Shown: piece by piece, positions 59,339-64,000 of the stretch
Numbering within the stretch: position 1 is the first letter of the stretch
How the letters are laid out: every line of letters begins with the position of its first letter
From: Halorussus caseinilyticus
GTDB taxonomy: Archaea; Halobacteriota; Halobacteria; Halobacteriales; Haladaptataceae
Length of the DNA: 64,000 bases
Reading direction: 5' to 3'
Assembly (NCBI RefSeq): GCF_029338395.1
Contig: NZ_CP119809.1
Location: forward strand, 1,550,001 to 1,614,000
Notes under the pieces: model-generated
The model's input: only the letters and a program-made list of their open reading frames with translations
Databases searched by the model: none
What the model was told of the DNA's origin: nothing
Position numbers and translations under genes: made by a program

Positions 59339-60510
59339 TCCTCGCTCACCTCGTCGGAATCGGCCGTCTCGTCGGCGGTCACGCCGCCGTCGGCGGTGGC
59401 CTCCGGCGCGTCGGTCTCGCCGCGGAGTCGGAAACCGCCGGACTCCTCGCGGCCGGTGAGTTCGCGCTGGGGGAACGGAATCTTGACGCCCTCGCGGTCG
59501 AAGGTCTTCTTCACCGACTCGATGACCGCGGTGCGGGCGCGCCACTGCCTGCGGGCGCTCGGTTTGTCTATCCAGAAGCGCAGGACGAGCGTGACCGCCG
59601 AGTCGCCGAACTCCTTGAGGACGACTTTCGGGGTCGGCACGGTCAGCACCTCGTCCAACTCCTTCATCGTCTCCTCGGCGAGGTCGGCCGCCCGTTCCAC
59701 GTCGGCCTCGTAATCGACGCCGACTTCGACTTCGATGCGGAGTCGGCCCTTCCGACTCTTGTTGACGATTTTGGTCCCGCTCACGATGTCGTTGGGTATC
59801 ATGACGTACTCGCCCGCGAACGTCTGGATGCGGGTGTTGACGATTGAGATGTCGGTCACGATGCCCTCCTCGTCGTCCACCTCCACCCAGTCGCCGATTT
59901 CGAAGGGCCGGGAGAACATCAGCACGAACCCCGCGAGCAGGGCACCGAGCGTCTGGCGGGCGGCCATACCGACGACGATACCGAGGAACCCGGCACCGAC
60001 CAGCAGACCGCTGAGGTTCACGTCCCACATCCCGAGGATGATGGCGACGGCCGAGACGTACACCGTGAGTTGCGAGACGCGGTAGACGATTTCGCTCTGG
60101 TGCTGGGTGATGGTCTCGTGGCCGTCGGTGAACCGGTCGATGGCCTTCTTGACGAACCCGGTGACGATGTACGCGCCCGCCAGCACGACCAGTGCGACGA
60201 GGACTTTCACGCCCTGTCCGGCGGTGTTGTTGATTTGGTCGAGCGCGTTGGCGGTGGTCGTTCCCTGCTCCCAGAGGACGAGCAGACTGACCGTCGCCAC
60301 GAGCAGGATTCCGGCGAGTGCGGCGAACAGAAACACGTCGCCGACGTGCCGGGGGAATCGGCGGCGGAGTTTCGGACGGACGTACCGGGCGGCCCACGCC
60401 GCGGCGACGACGCCGACGAAGATGACGACGGTGGCCGCGACCTGTTGGGTCTCGGTGAAGTTCGCCAACTGGTCGATGGTAGAGAGAATTCCGGCGAGGG
60501 GGCCGGTCAC
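59335..60510 (-). CDS. MscS-family mechanosensitive channel
   Basis: A 391-aa membrane protein. It has four hydrophobic helices in the first 190 residues, a pore helix near GFLGIVVGMAARQTLGALLA, the beta domain FEIGDWVEVDDEEGIVTDIS, and a C-terminal cage. It opens under membrane tension. It sits between ksgA and hemK2, overlapping both by 4 bp, so it is coexpressed with them. Confidence 0.93.
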   Translation of the reverse strand: MTGPLAGILSTIDQLANFTETQQVAATVVIFVGVVAAAWAARYVRPKLRRRFPRHVGDVFLFAALAGILLVATVSLLVLWEQGTTTANALDQINNTAGQGVKVLVALVVLAGAYIVTGFVKKAIDRFTDGHETITQHQSEIVYRVSQLTVYVSAVAIILGMWDVNLSGLLVGAGFLGIVVGMAARQTLGALLAGFVLMFSRPFEIGDWVEVDDEEGIVTDISIVNTRIQTFAGEYVMIPNDIVSGTKIVNKSRKGRLRIEVEVGVDYEADVERAADLAEETMKELDEVLTVPTPKVVLKEFGDSAVTLVLRFWIDKPSARRQWRARTAVIESVKKTFDREGVKIPFPQRELTGREESGGFRLRGETDAPEATADGGVTADETADSDEVSEE

Positions 60511-61400
60511 GCCGCGTCACCACCTCTCCCGTACTCGTCGGCCACCGTCGCCAGCGCCGCGAACGTCTCGGGTGGTATCTTGCCCGCGCGTTTGCTCAGC
60601 ACGTCGGGGTCCAACTCCGTCTTCCCCTCCGAGATGGCCGCGACCGGTGCGTCGGCGTCGTCCAATCCGGAGATGTGGCCGGTGTTCCGGATGGCGTTTC
60701 GGAGGGTCTTGCGGCGCTGAGTGAACACGGCCTTCACGAACCGCAGGAAGAAGTCCTCGTCGCCGACTTCGTAGTCGGGGTCCCGCGGCGTGGTCCGGAC
60801 GACGGCGCTCTCCACGTCCGGCGGCGGCGAGAAGGCTTCCTTCGGGACGGGTTCGACCACTTCCACGTCGGCGTAGTGCTGAGCCGAAACCGAGAGGCGA
60901 CCGTAGTCGTCGGTCCCCACGTCGGCGGCCATGCGCTCGGCGAACTCCTTCTGGAACATGAGAACCGTGGGCTTGCCGCGGGGGAGCAGGCGGAACGTAA
61001 TCTCGCTGGAGACGCCGTAGGGGAGGTTCGAGACCGATGCGGTGAACTCGGGGAGTTCGACCGATAGCGCGTCGCCCTCCACGACGGTCAGGCGACCCGC
61101 GGCGATTTCGTCGGCGAACTCCTCGCGCAGGAACGCCGCGAGGTTCGAGTCGCGTTCCACGACGGTCACTTCGTCGGCGACGGCGAGCAGTCGGTCGGTC
61201 AGCGCGCCGGTCCCGGGACCGATTTCGAGGACGTGCGAGAGGTCGAACTCGGCGTCGATACCGTAGTCGGGCAGACGGTCGAGAACCCGGTCGTCTACGA
61301 GAAAGTGCTGGTCTCTGTCGGGGTTGCCCCGGACGCCCGCCCGCCGGAGCAGGGCGTCGGGGTCTCGGAGGGCCGTTCCCGTGTCGCGTGCGTCGGTCAT
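60507..61400 (-). CDS. ksgA: 16S rRNA dimethyladenosine transferase
   Basis: A 297-aa KsgA/RsmA. DQHFLVDDRVLDRL, SAM site VLEIGPGTGALTD, catalytic SNLPYGVSSEI and C-terminal AVFTQRRKTLRNAI are diagnostic. It dimethylates two adjacent adenosines at the 3' end of 16S rRNA. It follows the rpl21e-rpoF-DUF655 group, the usual archaeal order, but a 526-bp repeat-filled gap separates them here. Confidence 0.97.
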   Translation of the reverse strand: MTDARDTGTALRDPDALLRRAGVRGNPDRDQHFLVDDRVLDRLPDYGIDAEFDLSHVLEIGPGTGALTDRLLAVADEVTVVERDSNLAAFLREEFADEIAAGRLTVVEGDALSVELPEFTASVSNLPYGVSSEITFRLLPRGKPTVLMFQKEFAERMAADVGTDDYGRLSVSAQHYADVEVVEPVPKEAFSPPPDVESAVVRTTPRDPDYEVGDEDFFLRFVKAVFTQRRKTLRNAIRNTGHISGLDDADAPVAAISEGKTELDPDVLSKRAGKIPPETFAALATVADEYGRGGDAA

Positions 61401-61492
61401 GTTACCTCGGGGTAGAAACCGAACGTGGGTAAACCCACCGAGTCCGCCGGAAGATGTCAAAGTTCAAGGCCGTACGACTCGTCAGGTGATGG

Positions 61493-61555
61493 ACGTATTT
61501 AGATATGTAAAAGATTCTTTTTCGTTTCTCTAGCAATCAATATTGTTTTCGAGGA
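61493..61555. repeat. AT-rich island (CTNAG family)
   Basis: CGTATTTAGATATGTAAAAG, TTCTTTTTCGTTTCTCTAGC and AATCAATATTGTTTTCG. It lies just before family A copy 8 in the ksgA-DUF655 gap. Confidence 0.6.
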
Positions 61556-61570
61556 GCGAACGGTCCACCG

Positions 61571-61842
61571 TCGGCGTGTGCTGGCGCGGCCGCGGAGCGT
61601 GCCGCGCCGACGGCGTGCGAGGTCGTCCGGAGCGAAGCGACGGACGGCTCGTCGGAACTCGTTTCCGACGGTGGCCGAGTAGCGCAACGAAGGAGCGACC
61701 AGAGGGAGCGACGACCGAGGCTTGTGCGACGCGAAGCGTCCCGCCGACCTGCGACCGACGGTCGCAGGCAACGCAGTCGGTTGGAGAGGGCGTGGCCCGC
61801 GGTTGCGGGCCGGTTCTGATCGGCTCAAGCCCGTCGTTAGCT
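61571..61842 (+). repeat. Family A repeat, copy 8
   Basis: About 270 bp. The GGCGCGGCCGCGG hairpin start is present, with CTCGTCGGAACTCGTTTCC-type middle units, the CAGTCGGTTGGAGAGG box, GATCGGCTCAAGCC and GTTAGCT end. Its 61715-61827 segment is identical to copy 5 on the other strand. It interrupts a gene cluster that is compact in most archaea. Confidence 0.85.
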
Positions 61843-61926
61843 TTCTTCGCTCTTCCACGTTCACACGTCTTGCACTTTCACCCTCGTACTACCCCATCAA
61901 CGGACTCCCTCGAAGAAGAAAATCGC

Positions 61927-62514
61927 CTACTGCTGTTGTTCCTCGACGCGCACGAACGTCCGGTACTTCAGGTCTTCCTCCCGAATCTCCTCCAGAATCC
62001 GCTCGACCAGCACCTCCTTGGGGTTGTGAAGCCCCGACACCCGACCCTCCAAGTCCTCGAAGCTCTCGAAGGGCTTGCGCTTTCGCTTCTCCAAGATGTT
62101 GTTCCGGAGTTTCTTCCCGATTCCCGGAAGGAGGTTCAACTGGTGGAGACGGAGGGTAATCGGCTGAGCGTCGTTGTAGAAGTCCACGAACCGCCGTTCG
62201 TTGCTCTCCACCACGTCCCGGATGGCGTGTTCGAGTTCCGACTGGGCCGCTCCCGAGAGGTCCTCGTACTCGATTTCCCGCAGACTCGCCACGAGGTCGT
62301 TCGACCGGTCGGCGTCGAATCGGTCGGTGATAGTGAGGCTCACGTCCTCCTCTAGGGTGACCTCGAACAGCCGGAACTCCTCGATACCGAGCGCGTACGC
62401 CAGCGCGGACTTCTGGTGCTGTGGCCTGTCGTCGTCGGCGCGACCGTGTGGCAGATAGTCCAGCACGACTGCTGGCATCTGCTTCTCGTCGTCGTTCTGT
62501 TCGCTCATTGTCAT
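61927..62514 (-). CDS. DUF655 protein
   Basis: A 195-aa archaeal protein (start ATG 62514 or 62508). PAVVLDYLPHGRADDDR and LHQLNLLPGIGKKLRNNILE are typical; the latter is a helix-hairpin-helix DNA/RNA-binding motif (LPGIGKK). It may act in transcription-linked or RNA metabolism. It lies 38 bp downstream of rpoF, as conserved in archaea. Confidence 0.92.
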   Translation of the reverse strand: MTMSEQNDDEKQMPAVVLDYLPHGRADDDRPQHQKSALAYALGIEEFRLFEVTLEEDVSLTITDRFDADRSNDLVASLREIEYEDLSGAAQSELEHAIRDVVESNERRFVDFYNDAQPITLRLHQLNLLPGIGKKLRNNILEKRKRKPFESFEDLEGRVSGLHNPKEVLVERILEEIREEDLKYRTFVRVEEQQQ

Positions 62515-62552
62515 GGATTACGGCGACGAGCTACTTAAAGAGTTGGTGGGAA

Positions 62553-62909
62553 TCAGACGTACTTGGCGACGACGTTCAGGATGTCGTCGAGTTCCTCGCC
62601 CGAGAGCGTGTACCGTTCTTGGGCGTACACCGCGCGGAGTTCGTCGCGGTCCTGCGGTAGTACGTCGGCGATTTTGTACGCCGTCGGCTCGTCCACCTTG
62701 TCGAGTTCGAGCAGTTGCTCCACGAGTTCACGCGACTCCTCGGCTTCGAGCGTGGCGAACCGGTTGACGTGTTCGATGGCGCGAGCCAACTCGTAGCGCA
62801 TCTCCCGGTCCTCGTCGAGCGCGCGCTCTTGCTCGACATCCGCGAGAAGCTCCTTGGCCTCCGCCGTGGTCAGGTACTCCTCCTCGACTTTCTCCTTGAA
62901 TATCGTCAT
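62553..62909 (-). CDS. rpoF: RNA polymerase Rpb4/RpoF subunit
   Basis: A 118-aa subunit that, with Rpo7, forms the polymerase stalk. MTIFKEKVEEEYLTTAEAKE and the helical ending YTLSGEELDDILNVVAKYV match the family. It follows rpl21e with a 1-bp gap; together with the DUF655 gene this is a standard archaeal transcription-translation cluster. Confidence 0.95.
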   Translation of the reverse strand: MTIFKEKVEEEYLTTAEAKELLADVEQERALDEDREMRYELARAIEHVNRFATLEAEESRELVEQLLELDKVDEPTAYKIADVLPQDRDELRAVYAQERYTLSGEELDDILNVVAKYV

Positions 62910-62910
62910 G

Positions 62911-63201
62911 CTATTCCTGCGCTTTCAGGTGCGCGGGGGTGACGATGAGGGTCTTTTCCTTGCCGCGGTCGTTGACGCTTACCTTGTAGGCCGCGCCCTG
63001 CTCGCCGACGATTTCGCCGGTCTGACCGCCAAACCGCGGGTGGAAACGACCCTTCTCGACGCTCGGGTCGATTTTGAGGTGGACCTTCTGGCCCTCCTCG
63101 TACTGCTGGACTGCGCGCTGAGGCGGGGAGGTACCGCGCTCTCGGGGGTCGTTCGAGAGTTTGTCACGAGTGCTGTGGTAGGGTCCGTTCGAACTCGGCA
63201 T
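62911..63201 (-). CDS. rpl21e: 50S ribosomal protein L21e
   Basis: A 96-aa ribosomal protein. [20 protein letters not shown] is the conserved start and [20 protein letters not shown] the core KOW-like part. It starts the operon with rpoF and the DUF655 gene. Confidence 0.96.
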   Translation of the reverse strand: MPSSNGPYHSTRDKLSNDPRERGTSPPQRAVQQYEEGQKVHLKIDPSVEKGRFHPRFGGQTGEIVGEQGAAYKVSVNDRGKEKTLIVTPAHLKAQE

Positions 63202-63352
63202 AGTCGTACCCCACTGTTGTTCTGTCTCCGTTATAAATGGCACGTTCCGCGTTCTTCGGGAGTCCGCCGGTCCGCCAGTCCCGGACTCCGGCGGTCCGAC
63301 CGAGCGTGTCGAAAGGGCAAGAGTAACCTGCCGTCCGTTCCTCGCTTCCCAC

Positions 63353-64000
63353 ATGACCGACGACTCCGACGAGTTCCGATTCGAGACGCGCTCGATTCAC
63401 GCCGGACAGGAACCCGACGAAGAGACCGGGGCGCTGATGACCCCGATTTACGCCAACTCGACCTACGAACAGGACGCGCCGGGCGACCACCGCGGCTACG
63501 AGTACTCCCGGACGGGCAATCCCACGCGCACGGACCTCGAAGCCAACGTCGCCAGCCTCGAAGGCGGCGAGTACGGCCGGGCGTTCTCCAGCGGGATGGG
63601 CGCGATAAACACGGTTCTGAACCTGCTCGAATCGGGCGACCACGTGGTCGCCAGCGAGGACGTGTACGGCGGCACCCACCGCATCTTCACGCAAGTCTAC
63701 GAGCAGTACGACCTCGAATTCGACTTCGTGGACATGACCGACCTCAACGAGACGGAGGCCGCGATGCAGGACGACACCGAACTCGTCTGGGTCGAGACTC
63801 CCACGAATCCCCTGCTCAACGTCGTGGACATCGAAGGCACCGCCGACATCGCCGACGAGTACGACGCGCTCTGCGCGGTGGACAACACCTTCGCCACGCC
63901 GTACCTCCAGCGTCCGCTCGAACTCGGCGCGGACGTGGTGACCCACTCGCTCACGAAGTACATGGGCGGCCACTCCGACGTGGTGGGCGGCGCGCTCGTG
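63353..64000 (+). CDS. Cystathionine gamma-synthase/lyase family protein (cut at window end)
   Basis: The first 216 codons of a fold-type I PLP enzyme; no stop before the edge. [40 protein letters not shown] and the PLP-Lys region [12 protein letters not shown] are conserved. It uses cystathionine, O-acetylhomoserine or methionine; the exact reaction cannot be read from the N-terminal half. Complements metE and cysteine synthase. Confidence 0.94.
   Translation, partial: MTDDSDEFRFETRSIHAGQEPDEETGALMTPIYANSTYEQDAPGDHRGYEYSRTGNPTRTDLEANVASLEGGEYGRAFSSGMGAINTVLNLLESGDHVVASEDVYGGTHRIFTQVYEQYDLEFDFVDMTDLNETEAAMQDDTELVWVETPTNPLLNVVDIEGTADIADEYDALCAVDNTFATPYLQRPLELGADVVTHSLTKYMGGHSDVVGGALV

Overview
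The window reads as a single stretch of a haloarchaeal (Halobacteria) chromosome. The coding DNA is very GC-rich with strong third-position bias. The proteins are acidic (Asp/Glu-rich, Lys-poor). The information-processing genes are archaeal: Nop5/fibrillarin, Rpb4, L21e, a DUF655 protein, a TFB-like cyclin protein and an archaeal-type CoaD. Many small wHTH, HalOD1 and DUF proteins are typical of the class. No genus is assigned. No rRNA, CRISPR array, complete transposase or plasmid/virus module is visible.

Layout. 1-5.1 kb: thiolase plus an HMG-CoA-synthase-like/DUF35 fusion, an HTH-CBS regulator, a PLP aminotransferase and a small VapB-like protein. 5.1-11.5 kb: UbiA prenyltransferase, a secreted DUF7282-like protein, an alpha/beta hydrolase, YchF, dodecin, a frameshifted small membrane-protein gene and a GNAT enzyme. 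11.7-16.2 kb: a minus-strand fixABCX-type electron-transfer flavoprotein operon. 16.5-25 kb: a bactofilin-like protein, a duplicated-domain/lamin-tail protein, a bile-acid:sodium-symporter-family transporter, two overlapping beta-oxidation genes, two regulators and an SDR. 25-31.5 kb: an exosome-linked RNA-binding protein, NUDIX, HalOD1, secreted proteins and pyrBI. 31.8-36.7 kb: nop5-flpA, gshA, a wHTH protein, coaD, a TFB-like protein and tRNA-Leu(UAG). 37-43.4 kb: dacZ-mscS, an acyltransferase, a decayed low-GC ion-channel gene, purD. 43.5-54 kb: PNPOx, a DUF255/YyaL protein, a DUF7504-like + CHAT-protease-like pair, thioredoxin, cysteine synthase, a CHRD protein. 54.3-64 kb: thiI, a metE-like pair, and the conserved archaeal cluster rpl21e-rpoF-DUF655-ksgA-(mscS)-hemK2, ending in a cut cystathionine gamma-synthase-family gene.

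Most non-coding space longer than about 250 bp is not empty. It is filled by three interspersed families. Family A has eight copies or fragments: a GC-rich hairpin start, a GCGAGGGACGAG box, a CAGTCGGTTGGGGAGG box, and an end resembling a tRNA T-loop (GGTTCAAGCC) followed by AGCTAGC. Family B has three copies, from GAAAGCCCCGCCCG to a GGCCGAGCG end. The third is a set of AT-rich islands built on a short quasi-periodic CTNAG motif, usually next to near-perfect GC hairpins. Two family A copies share a 113-nt identical block, and one copy sits inside an otherwise conserved ribosomal/RNA-polymerase cluster, so the family looks recently mobile or homogenised.

Functional links: thiolase, HMGCS-like, hydroxyacyl-CoA dehydrogenase, enoyl-CoA hydratase, SDR and the ETF operon together suggest acyl-CoA metabolism. 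The metE pair, cysteine synthase, the gamma-synthase-family gene and gshA cover sulfur amino acids and gamma-glutamylcysteine. dacZ with mscS suggests c-di-AMP/osmotic coupling. The strongest candidate for an undescribed system is the DUF7504-like + CHAT pair at 46.7-49.7 kb. The strongest undescribed DNA structure is the family A/AT-island complex.
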